Source of the DNA: Cacajao melanocephalus
Lineage: Eukaryota; Chordata; Mammalia; Primates; Pitheciidae
Direction of reading: 5' to 3'
NCBI GenBank assembly: GCA_963573385.1
Contig: CAUYLG010034752.1
Span: forward strand, 1-64,000
DNA length: 64,000 nucleotides
A model generated the notes under the pieces. It ran no database searches. It saw nothing but the letters and a program-made list of their open reading frames with translations, and was not told the DNA's origin. Below, in pieces: positions 50,224 to 64,000 of this stretch. The position numbers were made by a program, and so were the translations under genes. Each line of letters starts with the position of its first letter. The first letter of the stretch is position 1.

Positions 50224-50964
50224 CCTCTGTCTTCTGGACTATTGTAAGAAGCACATGACATCTCTCTGGAGATGTCCTGCATAAGCAAGGAACCAGCTGC
50301 ATTTTCTAGTGACGCTGTGGCCAGCCCAGTGATGAACCACACTTACATGTTTTCCCACCTTTCTTGCCTCCCTTCCCTTTCTCCCTTACTCTTACTCTCC
50401 TGAGACTGCACGCCTTAATAAAGCATTAGCACACAAGCTCTACTTCAGAGGCTCGGTTTTCTAGGAAACCTGGGCTAAGACAAGAATATTTTTCAGCTCC
50501 TTATATATCACAGTGGAGCTACTAACCCTGCTTTCCCACTCATGGGAATGGGTATGCCTTCAATGAGCAATGCCATATAATACTGCAAGCCATAATGGGA
50601 TACTGATAGAGATATCAGATTCAGTGCTATGGCGATTGCTGATTACTTCAAATATCATGCCATTAATTTAAGTATGTAGCATGTCCATGGTAGTTTAAAA
50701 ATAACACAGTAGGGAATGATCACGTTGGTTCTAAACAGTTATAATCCAAGGAAAGAGATTACTGAGTTTTTAAGCCACTGCATTGTACAATAATTGATAT
50801 AATTTGTTTATGAAACACTTGAATGTATTCATTTAACAATACAAGGCAAGGCTAATAATAAAACTTTTGTAATCAGTTTATTAAGCATTCTTAACTTGAT
50901 GGTCGCACAAGTGGTTTGCTTCTTTCCAGTTACTGCTATCAAATATACGCCGTTAAATCTTTTT

Positions 50965-51420
50965 GTATTACTTTTCTATTGCTGTGTTACAAGTTGTCAC
51001 ACATTATCAGCTTAAAACAATACTCATTTCTAACATCACAGTTTCTGTAGGTCAGAAGTCTAGCATGGCTTAAATAGGTTTTCTGCTAAGAGTCTCACAC
51101 TCAAGGAGTCAGCTAACTGGGCACTTACTGAAGGATTTTGGAAGAACTGACTTCCAAGTTCATTCAGGCTATGGGCAGGACAGCCTTGCAGCTGTAGGAC
51201 TGAGGTTCCTGTTTCCTGGTTGTCAGTGGGGGCTGCTGTCATCTCCCAGAAGCTTCTCATGTTCCCTTGGCAGGGGCCCTCTCACTGGCTATCCACAGGC
51301 TCATTCATAACATCAAAGCTGGGAATAAAATTCCTCAGTGTATGTCCCCATTATGCTCAAATCTGACTTCCTCTTCTGTTGCCCATCAGAGAAAACTCTC
51401 TGCTGTGGTGGGCTCTCTAT
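50965..51420 (+). repeat. Old interspersed repeat, family not assigned (LTR-like)
   Basis: 'tctattgctgtgttacaag', 'cagtttctgtaggtcagaag' and 'tctgacttcctcttctgttg' occur in the order typical of a common mammalian LTR-like repeat. I cannot name the subfamily. Confidence 0.45.
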
Positions 51421-51480
51421 TAGTGAGTGGAGTGCTCCTGTACTCGTCCAGGTCCTTAGAGACACTGCGTCTCTAAGGGC

Positions 51481-51587
51481 AGAACAGAATGTATCTGCCT
51501 GGTCTTTCCAGTTTCCTTTCTGTCACTGCTCAGAGGATGCTGGACACTTCTAGAAGTGTGAACCCCTCAACACTTCTAGGTGTGTCT
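51481..51587 (+). repeat. Inverted repeat, right arm
   Basis: It pairs with 50118-50223, about 1.26 kb away. It contains the 16-bp perfect palindrome ACACTTCTAGAAGTGT at 51545-51560. Confidence 0.8.
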
Positions 51588-52382
51588 CTAATCGCCAAAA
51601 TGGGATTAGATCTGCAAGGGATTTATTGGGGCAAAAATGCTTGTGAAGGCGAAGGAGCAGGAGATGGAGGAGGCCGAGAGTGCTACCAGGTTGAGATGTT
51701 GATCTGACCCCTGTGAAGGAGACAGGGAAGAAAAAAGAAGGAAGGTATTAGACAACAGTGCTGTTCTAACGTAGTTCCATCAAGGCTGTCAGGAATGAGC
51801 CTGCCTTCGTGTCCCTGCTACACTCAGTCATTGGTCTGGGAGCCGCCAAAGGAAAACATGAACTTGGTTCCAGTGCAGTGGTAGATGGCAGTCTGCAGCA
51901 CTGGGCTGTTATGTTCTCTGCAGTAGGAGATCTGAGAGCACATTTTCATGGCCATGATGACTGCAGACTCTGGTGCTCTGCTGTAGGCTACACCAGTGAC
52001 TCATGATTACAAAGATTCTCCTTAAAATGCCTATACCTCATAGTTGTCTGTGTGTTTAAACTGGAGACAGGTGGTAGGGCTTGATGGGGTAGCTGAGCAA
52101 GTTCAGCTTCTCTCATAAGAGGGGACCCCTCACCTTATTTTTGACCCTCTTTAAAGTGTAGTATCATTATAGCTTTGGGTTTGGTAGCCAATTTTGGGAA
52201 CAGCATGAAAAGGTCCTCTCATCCTACTATATCTTTCCATAAAAGAACAAATCGAAGTCCCTTTTATACTTCTTAGGTGTTTAGTTCTTCTTGATGAGAA
52301 TCTGTACAAGCGCTTGTTTATTGTATTCTTTTTCTCTTTAAAAAATTTATTTCAGTATAAAAGGGGCATATTTTCTTTAAAA
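51588..52382. other. Unique intron 10 segment
   Basis: Nothing recognised. Confidence 0.45.
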
Positions 52383-52397
52383 AAAAATGTGAAAATT

Positions 52398-52739
<342 letters not shown>

Positions 52740-52849
52740 CTAAAAATGATAAAATTAATATATTAAATATTTTAGGCCTTTTTTTCTATAGAATTTTATA
52801 TTCTGCTTCCCTTTTCTCCCCTAAAAATTTATAGCATAAACCTGGAAAT

Positions 52850-53330
52850 TTTCTTTATAAAATAAGTTCTTGGTGATTGTAAAAGTAGTACTGGTTCATT
52901 GCAGCAAATTGGTAATATGAACTGCGATTCTGCTGCCTAGAGATAGCCGCTATTAATATTGTATTCCCTTCCAAAAACAGGTAAAAACAAACCTATGATA
53001 ATTCTACTTGTTCATTTTGTGTCTATTCTTTTCCATTAACATGTTATGAGTGTGTCCTCAGATTACTGACTAATCTAAAAGATGGTGATTTAAATAACTG
53101 CATAATTTTCTATAGTGTGAATTCTCCTATTGTATATGAAGATGTCTATTCACCATTATAAATAGTTCTGTGACGTGCATATTTCCTTACCTTTCTTAGG
53201 ATTTTCTTAGGGCAGATGCCTGGGAGTAGGGATACTAAGTCAAAGGTGATATATATTTTGAAGGATTTTGATAACGACGTTGCCAAACTCTTTTCCAGAA
53301 ATGTACCAATCTGCACTCCCATCCACAGCG
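52850..53330 (-). repeat. Ancient L1 3' region, antisense
   Basis: 'gcataattttctatagtgtg', 'gggagtagggatactaagtc' and 'ccaatctgcactcccatcc' fit the antisense of old L1M 3' regions. Strongly diverged. Confidence 0.5.
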
Positions 53331-54575
53331 AATGAGATCATTTTCTATTCTCAACCCATCGCTCCTCCTTATCTTGGTTTCATCTCCCTGGTAGTTTCTC
53401 TTTTGTATCTTGCTTTCTTTATCCGTGTGAAGATGTCCTGAGCTCATGGTGAGGGAGATGGTTTTCAGTGAGAGGAGAGCAACCAATCGTTTTTGGTATT
53501 TCTTTAATTCAGTTTCTCATTTCCGAATTTAGACTCTGCCATGAAGCACATACATTTTCCTTTGCATCTATAGAACAGAGATTTGAATATGCCTGTGTCT
53601 GGCTTGCTGCAATCATAGGAGGCCTTTCTGATTTTGCTACTTATATTTTTTCTGCTTCCTCAGAAGTAATCTTTTTCCATCTTGCTTTTCATCTACAGCC
53701 CTTGGCTACTTTGTTCCAGGAACCAACTTCTTTAGAGACTGCTTCTGACACAGAATTTAAAGTGACTGTATCCCTTTAAACACAGTAGAAAATTGAACAG
53801 AAAGTTAACTGACTTCATTATGGTCATGGTTGCAAAATGTTTGGCTGGCTAGGCTTACAGGGTTAGCTTCTGACCCTGGAGTGGAATGTTTCTTTGTGAA
53901 GAACTGTTTCATGCGTTGCTTAAGTCTTGGCCTCCTTGGCATCTGTTCTAACCAACAGGAAGTGTTAGCTTTGCCTGGAAAAGACTTGGGGATGTCTTCA
54001 TGCTTTTCTGTGAGGTTTGGTTCTGTACTTGGGATTTCCAGACTTGGGTCAGTGAATCGTGCTGGGGGTGACGGTGGAAACTTTTGTGACTGGGAGACGG
54101 ACTGCGTGCATCCGCTTACTCCAACCTCCACTGATGTCTGGTGTCCAGCGAGACAGGCAGATGTGTTTCCCAGTCAGGGCTCTCCCAGTGCACCAGGCCT
54201 GCATGGCCAGAGCTCTTTCATTAGGAACCAACTTTTCTCTGATCTGATGTCAAGTTTCTATTTTTCCATAGGCCTTTGATGTCTCCACAAGACATGGGAG
54301 AAAAGTTTGTCAGAGATTTTAATCCCAAATTTTCTCTTAGTCTGATACCTGAAGCAGAGAAGGCATTGTACTGGATTCATAGCTAGGGCAGAGGTACAAT
54401 GCCTCAGTTCTTTACCTCTCAAGCTACTGTTCTCATATTGGGAGGCAGAGTCATTTTGTCCATGGCTGTAGGCACACGAACCCCACATCTGACAGGTAGG
54501 CCTGAGAAGACCATGGTGAGCATGAACTCTCCTGAAGGTCCCGTTCTCTCTGATATTCCAGGGGAGGAGCTCTCA
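53331..54575. other. Unique intron 10 segment
   Basis: Overlapping open frames of up to 149 codons (53468-53779, 53830-54279) show no recognisable domain and are probably chance. Confidence 0.45.
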
Positions 54576-54700
54576 TTCCCATCCGTTCTATGTGAGCACA
54601 AGACCAACACAGCTGGTCTCACACATGATCACATCAACGCTGATAGAAGAATGTGTTCAAATAAGCAATCTGTAGTTTGGAGATTTAATTAACCCCACAA
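54576..54700 (+). repeat. Direct repeat, copy 1 (125 bp)
   Basis: About 85% identical by eye to 56334-56459. Both run from TCCCATC-GTTCT through 'gtgagcacaaga' and 'gtttggagatttaatta'. Similarity stops abruptly at both ends. Confidence 0.85.
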
Positions 54701-56333
54701 AATAACTATCCTCTGTTCCCTGCACCATGGCTTTCCGTGAGTTAAGTATGCTAAGATGTCACTTTTGGGACATGACAGTAATGCCATGGCAAAAAATGTC
54801 CCAGGTTTAGCTAGACCATACTCTTTTTTTTTGCCTACCTCTTCTAGATTGGAGAGGAAGGTGGAAGGAAATGTTTCTTTTGTCCCAAGGACAAGGGTAG
54901 ATTTGGACCTAGTGTTTGTTAAATGAGAGGTAAGGGAAAAAGATTAGGGGAAGGAAGAGAAGTCTTGGGTCAGGGTTCTTGGGTCTTCTTTGCTTATTTT
55001 GAGCCTACTGTATGCACAAGTCAATAAGGGAAAAGCAACAGTAGGATTAAATAAGGGCCCAGAGAATCCTAGCAGTGTACACAGTCAATAGGGAATATTT
55101 GAATTCAAGATTGAAACAATTATTATTTTCTATTTCTATATTCCCTTCCCCTCTCCCTTTTCCTAGTAAATGTAGGATAAAACTCACTTCAAAAATCCCT
55201 TGAATAAAAACTAGTGTTATGGCCTCTTGTGAAACAAGCCTGTGGGTAGTTTGATTATAATTAGAAACAAAATGAGTCTAATGGGAGGGGAAAAAATTTT
55301 TGAAATTTGGAATGGGGCAAAATTTGGATCACAGTATAATGCTCTGGTAGATATCAGATTGGATAATACAGAGAAGAGGACAGAAGGAAATAAAGAAAAC
55401 GTTTAAAAATAAATTAATTGCAGCCACATAACAGATCCTTTAGCAAAATTAGAAGCAGCCTGAACCAACACAACACACAACTCTAAATTAATAGACTATG
55501 TTCAACTTAATGGCTGTGCAAGCCAGGAAAGGAATACAATGGTGAGTCACTTAAAATGAGGCATTATTTTTTTTCTGGAACAAGGAAAAGAAAAGAGAAC
55601 AAAAGGGTTGAAAGACTAAAATGAAGATAAAAAGTTTAAATATGTGCATCCAAAATCCTGAGGAGGCTAGAAGCATTCCAAAGCAAGACAGAATGAACAG
55701 TGAGAAGTGAGAAGACTGCACTGAAAGAAATGTTTTTGTGTTTGTTTGCCTTATTTTAGGCTTCACCACGGGCGTAAAAGACGAGTCTCAGGAAAAGATG
55801 TAATTCTATGGAAGAGAAAAGATAGAAACTAACATTACCCAAGTAAAAACAAAAGAAGATAAAGATCATTTCTTGAACAATATCTTCACATCATGCCTGG
55901 GGAAAGTGGGAAGAGATGGAAAACTGGTAATTATTGCCAGCAGACTTAAAATATATATTTAGGCAGTAAATTTTAAATTATTTTTTATTTTGAAATTTCC
56001 AGGTATCTCATGAATACAATTTTTCAAAATAACGATTGAAATGATGCAGTCAAAGAAAAGTCCCTTCTTTGGCCCCACCAAATCCCACTTTCCTGTTCAA
56101 AGAGTTGATCAAAAAACATACTAGAAATGACAAATCTGGAAGGTCATAATTTTCTCAATAAGAAAAATATATGCTAGCTATGCCTTGCTACTCTTATTAT
56201 GCTCACTTTTGTCACTTTTGATTATCAGGCAACTTTGAGCATAAAATTTCTAGTATTGCTATTTCTCTTTTGAATTTTGTGATGCTAAAATGTTCTTGAA
56301 ATTAAAATGTTCCACCCCTTCCCACTCTTCAAA
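54701..56333. other. Segment between the direct repeats
   Basis: 1.6 kb of AT-rich DNA with no recognised transposon or gene. Confidence 0.45.
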
Positions 56334-56459
56334 TCCCCATCTGTTCTCTTGTGAGCACAAGACCCACACAGCTGGTCTCAGACATGGTCACATCCACATT
56401 GATATAAGAATATGTTTGAGTAAGCAATCTGTGGTTTGGAGATTTAATTAATTCTACAA
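56334..56459 (+). repeat. Direct repeat, copy 2 (126 bp)
   Basis: Second copy of the 54576-54700 unit, in the same orientation. Confidence 0.85.
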
Positions 56460-56576
56460 GACACCAAAAAGTACCAGGTGGAAGGAAGCAGATAAATAAG
56501 ACAGGATCCCAGCCTTTAAGGAAATCCTGGCATAACACTAAAGAAAACTCAATATTTTCCAGCAGGAGCTAGAACT

Positions 56577-56650
56577 GAAGTGATTAGTGCCTAGGCTTTG
56601 GAGTCTTGCAGATCTGGGTTTGAATCCAGCTCTGCCACCTAGCATTTCAT
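56577..56650 (+). repeat. MIR SINE 5' fragment
   Basis: 'ctttggagtcttgcagatct' then 'gggtttgaatccagctctgc' is the tRNA-derived head of MIR in sense. Confidence 0.85.
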
Positions 56651-56952
56651 GACTTTTAGAAGATGATGATGTTGATACTTCATAAGATTTTGTCATGCTT
56701 GGCCCTATTGCACCCCTCTGTGCCATCTCACACTTTATGGCAACAGATTCTATCCCTGTGACCACAGAAGTGGACCCAAGATATGTCAGTTAGTTTTTAT
56801 TATCTCTGGCCACAGTGATTGGTTCAGAGATGGACACAGAATCTAATCTGGGCCAATCAGTTTCCTTCTCAGAGATTTTCTTTTTTTCTATCTGGAGCTA
56901 GAAGGGAAGAACTTTTTTTTTTCTGATGATGAGGCTTCAAGAATGTAATTTT

Positions 56953-57324
<372 letters not shown>

Positions 57325-57419
57325 TTATTTTATTATGTATTATTTGAAATAAGATCAATATATATGTAAATGTGTATGTATAAACATAACTCCATTCCTT
57401 GACCTCTTTTTAGAGGTAA

Positions 57420-57763
<344 letters not shown>

Positions 57764-57849
57764 ACAATTTATTTTTGAGCAGTTTTTTGAAGTTTATAAA
57801 TAATATACTCTATGTTGTCTCCTTCATTCCACTACATGGACAAAGAAAT

Positions 57850-58260
57850 TAAGAATTCTGACAATTTCAAGTTGTTGGTGAGGTCTGAAGTAATGGGAAC
57901 TCATATATCTTCTATAGAAATGTAAATTAAGAAAACCACTCTGGATAAATAATCTGGCATTTCAAAGCTGAATACGAATGGAGTCTAAGATTTTGCAATT
58001 CCTTGTCTAGGTATATGCTCTGGAAAAACATTTGTGCATGTACTTTGCAGACCTTTATAATGACTTACAGAGTCTCTCTTGATGAGAAAGGAGAAAAAAG
58101 AAAGTAAGCCACATGTTATTGATAGGAAGATAGGTGACTACATTGTGCATTCACATGGCAGAGTAGTATGCAGAAGTCAATATGGAAAAGCCACAGGTAT
58201 ATTCAACAGTGGGAACAGATCTTAGAGGCAATATTGAGGAAAAATAAAGATTTTCAGGAA
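57850..58260 (+). repeat. L1M 3' fragment
   Basis: 'ttggtgaggtctgaagtaat', 'gcaattccttgtctaggtat' and 'acatggcagagtagtatgca' follow the sense of the old L1M ORF2 end. Confidence 0.7.
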
Positions 58261-58950
58261 GTTGGACTCCATGGAGAGTTCTATATGCTGTCCTCTTGGA
58301 CCTTAAATCAATAGCTGGCCCTGACAGCAGCCCACTTTCTGGCCATCATAAAAGCAGTGAGCAGAATCTGAGCTGGGCAGTAGTAGTCACCATTCCAGAC
58401 CCTCCACATTAGTCACCCTAGGTAAGGGAGAGCAGTGCAGTGTGAAAATATTCATCTCAGTGATAAGGCTGAGAGCCACCCTTTGCCTGAACATCTGGAC
58501 TCCTGAACTGAGTTGGCTCAGAGGGATAGGGAGTAGACAGTGAGGAATTTTTCTTTTGCTTCAGGACCAAAAACCTATGACCAGCTCTTTGCAGTTCTTA
58601 TCTGGGTAGTCTATGTGGTCTGACCCAAAAGGCTTTTAATTACTGATATACTGTCATTGATACTGTCTTTGAGGTAAATTAATGTAGCTCCTGATAGCTT
58701 CTGGTAGGAGCCCTCCCTGCTGGGTCCATTTGGGGGTCTATGTAGTAATAAGCTCGTCATTTTGGTCTTCTCCTTGGAAAATGGTTTAAACAACCTCTCC
58801 TTTTACGATCTTAGGTACAGTACAAAGGCAAGTTTAGAATTTGTTTTTAACACGTAACATTTCTTCAAGAATCACATTGTGGAAGGGGATGCAGAGAAGT
58901 TGGTTAAGGAGTACAAAAATACAGTTAAATGGAAGGGATAAGTTCTAGTA
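58261..58950. other. Unique intron 10 segment
   Basis: Nothing recognised. Confidence 0.45.
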
Positions 58951-58954
58951 TTTG

Positions 58955-59110
58955 AGAAGAATTGTAATACTCTCAACACAAAGAAAAATAAATGTTTGTG
59001 GCAATGGATACCCTGGTTACTCTGACTTGATCATTATACATTGTATCAAAATGTCACGTGTACCCCAAAATATGTACAACTATTATACAGCAATAAAACA
59101 AAACACAGTT
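58955..59110 (+). repeat. L1M 3'UTR end
   Basis: 'taatactctcaacacaaaga', 'acttgatcattatacattgt' and 'ccccaaaatatgtacaacta' match the sense 3'UTR of L1MA/L1MB-type elements. Confidence 0.75.
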
Positions 59111-61489
59111 GATCAAGACAAAACAGCTAGAGATGAAAAGAAATCAGAGAATGATAGGTTATCTGCATGTTTGATAGGGGGAAAATTGGGGAGGCCTGCA
59201 AAATATAGTTAAATGAATGGGAAATGCACAAAAAATCACATTGTTTTACATTTTAACATCTCTAAAAATAAGGATATCTCTTACAATCAACAGCTTCTTA
59301 ACCATTATGAAAGGGGGCATTCTTTTTTTCTTTCTTGATGGTACCTAAAATAGAGAGGTATCTCACAATTAGTGGTGTCTTAGACTTGATTAAATAGGGT
59401 ATATTTACCCACAAATAATCTTCTTTTGTTATTTTGCTAGTAATCATTTTTATACATAATACTCTGCACATATAAAGAATATCCACTCAATATTCATGGA
59501 TTAGAGGTTGAGTGACTTCTGTGGTTTTGTAGTGGCTGGTGGAGGAAGGGAGACGGTGTCTTCACAATGTCTTCACGGTACTGTCCAGCAACAAGGAAGA
59601 GACACTGCTGGAAGACAGCAAGGGAGCAAAAGGGACAAAGAGAGAGAAGATAGTGCTTCCTTGATTTCCTGATTATACATTTTGCCCAGGGTTCCTTGAG
59701 TTTTAATAATAAAATCCATTTCCCTTTTTTCCAGAAAGTTTCTATTTCTTACAACCAAAGGATCTCCTATTTCAAGTGCTCAGCACCCTACCCAGGATTT
59801 AGTGAGTTCTCTTCATGTGCTTGTTGTTTTATTATTGTGCTAAGGGATTTATTGAGATTACCAAAAGTCCTTGGAGAACAGCAAGGAAAAGAGGAGGAAG
59901 GTAATAATGTAGTCCCCAGCTGGGGCAATTGTGGAGGGTCTTAAAAATGGGTGATATTTGGACAGGTAGAAGTAGAAGCCAAAGAATCCATAAAGAATGG
60001 CCAGGAAAGGCGAATGGGAGGGCTTCAGTGGGGAGGGAAGAATTCAGGAGCTGGGATAATGTGCATTTTGGGAAGGACGCTGTGCTTGGCTTAGGGGGAC
60101 TTCAAATTCCACATGATGGGATTTTCCTCTATGCTGAAAGGTTTTCACAGGAAGCAATAGGGACCAAGTGACGGCTTTCTTTTTTCTTTTCTTTTTTTTA
60201 ACCAGAAAAGTGACAACCTCAGAACGTTCTTTAAACATATCACTCTGACACCAATGTGTAAGATGAAGTGGAGAGGAAAGGAACTGTACTGGGAAGGTGT
60301 GACAGTTTGGGTGAGAAGAAATGAAGGGGAAGTGTGATATCAATATTCCCTTTCTGTGTGACAATAAATGGTGGACGCAAAAGAGTGAACATATAAATGG
60401 TCCACGTAAGCAGCCTCATAATGATAATCAGAATGGCTCGCCGTTGCGTAGCTGACCTTCTCCGCACAGGCACTGTTATATTGACTTGATGAGCAGGTGA
60501 ATCCTGGCCTCTCTTCCTCTCCTCAGCTCTCCATGTCTGGCCACTACCTGGTCTTACCTTTTTCTCTTCCCACTCCCAGTCTCTTTTATCCAAATTTAAA
60601 CAGTCGATTTTCCATTTCTTCCTGGTGATGCTGCACATTTAATCAGACAATTTCAGACATTCTGTGAGTGCACACATGTGCCTGCATGGCCACACAGAGT
60701 AATTTGGGAAGAGCCTAAAACTAACAATTTACACAGGCTGAGCTGGGACTTTTTTTCCTTTACTGTGGCATTTTGACAGCAAGAAAAATGACATGAGGAT
60801 AGCACTTATTGATTCATGAAAGGCCTTTCTTGTGAATGTGGATGCAAATTCATCTGTGCAGTCTAGACAAATCTATGTCTATTTGGGAGGTAACAAGCTA
60901 TAGTATTATAGATGTTGTCACTGAAATTGACCTAAGAGAGATTCTGCTCTCCCAGTGGACAGTGGAGAAGTAATCCACAGACACATTTGACTCAATGAAT
61001 GTTGTTATAAATAATATTGAAGATGATATTTTACATTTGGAAGAATAACTCTTACACAGTGGAAGTTAGGGAAAAGTAAATTGGGAATATACTGCACAAT
61101 TCTGGCCATGTGGTCATTTTAACGATGTAGTAAAAATAGAGATGGAGCAAATGAGTGCTTCTTTATGAGCACGAGCTGAGTACTTAATGCTCTCAATCTG
61201 GAAGGATGAAGGTGGAGTAGGATGTGATAAAAAATTTACAGTGTCATGAAGGAAATGAATCAGGTGAGAATATTTTCCTAGTAAAAAAACAACTCAGAAA
61301 AATAAGAGCAAAGAATACATACTGAAGGTAGTTTGAAGACAAAAGAAAAATGTGGCTTTACTTATTTTTCTAAGAGATAGGTCAAAATATGTAGAATTTA
61401 AGAAGGGCTTAGATAAACTCAAGGGTGTAAGACTACTAGTGGGCATGTGTAAGAAATAGGCCGTAATTTTTGTTTTAAATCAGAATAAT
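59111..61489. other. Repeat-poor intron 10 segment
   Basis: About 2.4 kb with no clear transposon. Short open frames (up to 132 codons, at 60240-60638) show no domain. Possible place for regulatory DNA, especially 60650-61250. Confidence 0.4.
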
Positions 61490-61860
61490 AACATATATTA
61501 ATTGTAGGAAAATTAGAAAAATTATATAAGCAAAATTTTAAAAAGTTTAAAAAATCTATAGTTTCTCAAAAATAAGTATTGATATTTTGGTGTATATCTT
61601 CAAGACTTTATTTATTTATTTTTTTTTGTTTACGTATTTAAACTTATCCAAATGGGCTAAAACTAAGATAAGCAAAGTTGCAATTTGCTTTTTCAACCTG
61701 ATATTTTGTGATATTATTTCCATGTCAATAAATTTAGAGCTACACAAACATTTTAAATGACTGCTATGTGTTGCTTTGTACTGATGTGCTATAATTTCCT
61801 TAACCAATTTCATATTGCTAAAAGAACTCTGGGTTTTCCTGTATGTTTATCTCCTATGTT
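61490..61860 (-). repeat. Ancient L1 3' region, antisense
   Basis: 'ttgcaatttgctttttcaac' and 'tatttccatgtcaataaa' followed by a decayed 'gctgctatg..' block fit an old L1 3' part in antisense. Confidence 0.5.
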
Positions 61861-61899
61861 TATAATATTTTCTCAACTTAAAAATGTCCCGTTGGATCT

Positions 61900-64000
<2,101 letters not shown>

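Noticed and set aside
49872..50342. 156-codon minus-strand frame
   Set aside because: It runs through an Alu and the left inverted-repeat arm; a chimeric chance frame.
53830..54279. 149-codon plus-strand frame
   Set aside because: Both strands are open here with no recognisable domain; treated as chance.

Overview
This is vertebrate, specifically simian primate, genomic DNA. It carries ten Alu-type SINEs, primate L1 LINEs, a MADE1 mariner MITE, Tigger-type DNA transposons, and the 3' half of one multi-exon gene with normal GT..AG splice sites. The gene is GLI3, the zinc-finger transcription factor of the Hedgehog pathway, on the minus strand. Compared with the human protein as I remember it, the encoded residues are nearly identical but carry scattered substitutions. 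Two 5'-truncated L1 3' ends (78-616 and 34255-34729) resemble a type I associate with New World monkeys. A non-human primate, possibly a platyrrhine, is therefore likely, but this is inference.

Layout. Positions 1-2124 are intergenic DNA just downstream of GLI3 and include one L1 3' end. GLI3 then runs right to left. Exon 15 (coding 5557-7868, 3'UTR to about 2125), exon 14 (8781-9108), exon 13 (13408-13698), exon 12 (18548-18712) and exon 11 (19593-19742) are all intact. Everything from 19743 to 64000 is intron 10, whose upstream exon lies outside the window. The five exons join in frame to encode residues ~500-1580: the end of zinc finger 1, fingers 2-5, the processing region, the protein kinase A phosphorylation cluster and the C-terminal activation domains. 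The numbering places RRxS-type sites exactly at the known PKA serines 849, 865, 877, 907, 980 and 1006.

Intron 10 is largely layered transposon remains. In order they are: a 3'-truncated L1 with its 5'UTR, broken ORF1 and part of ORF2 on the minus strand (21411-26480); a MaLR-type LTR; a hAT MITE; a Tigger1 (30382-35062) interrupted by an L1, with a second L1 inserted in the first one's target duplication; a complete 2669-bp Tigger2 (35078-37746); an L2; a pogo-type MITE; several Alus; and ancient L1M pieces up to the right edge. Between these lie repeat-poor stretches, such as 42466-44893 and 59110-61490, where regulatory elements could sit.

I found no second protein-coding gene, no structured RNA gene, no CRISPR array and no evidence of a new biological system. 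The observations most worth a second look are the three-copy L1 target-site nest inside Tigger1, an unassigned diverged direct repeat pair and an inverted repeat pair in intron 10, a consensus CTCF core in intron 12, the MADE1 hairpin in intron 13, and an inverted Alu pair that could form double-stranded RNA in the pre-mRNA.
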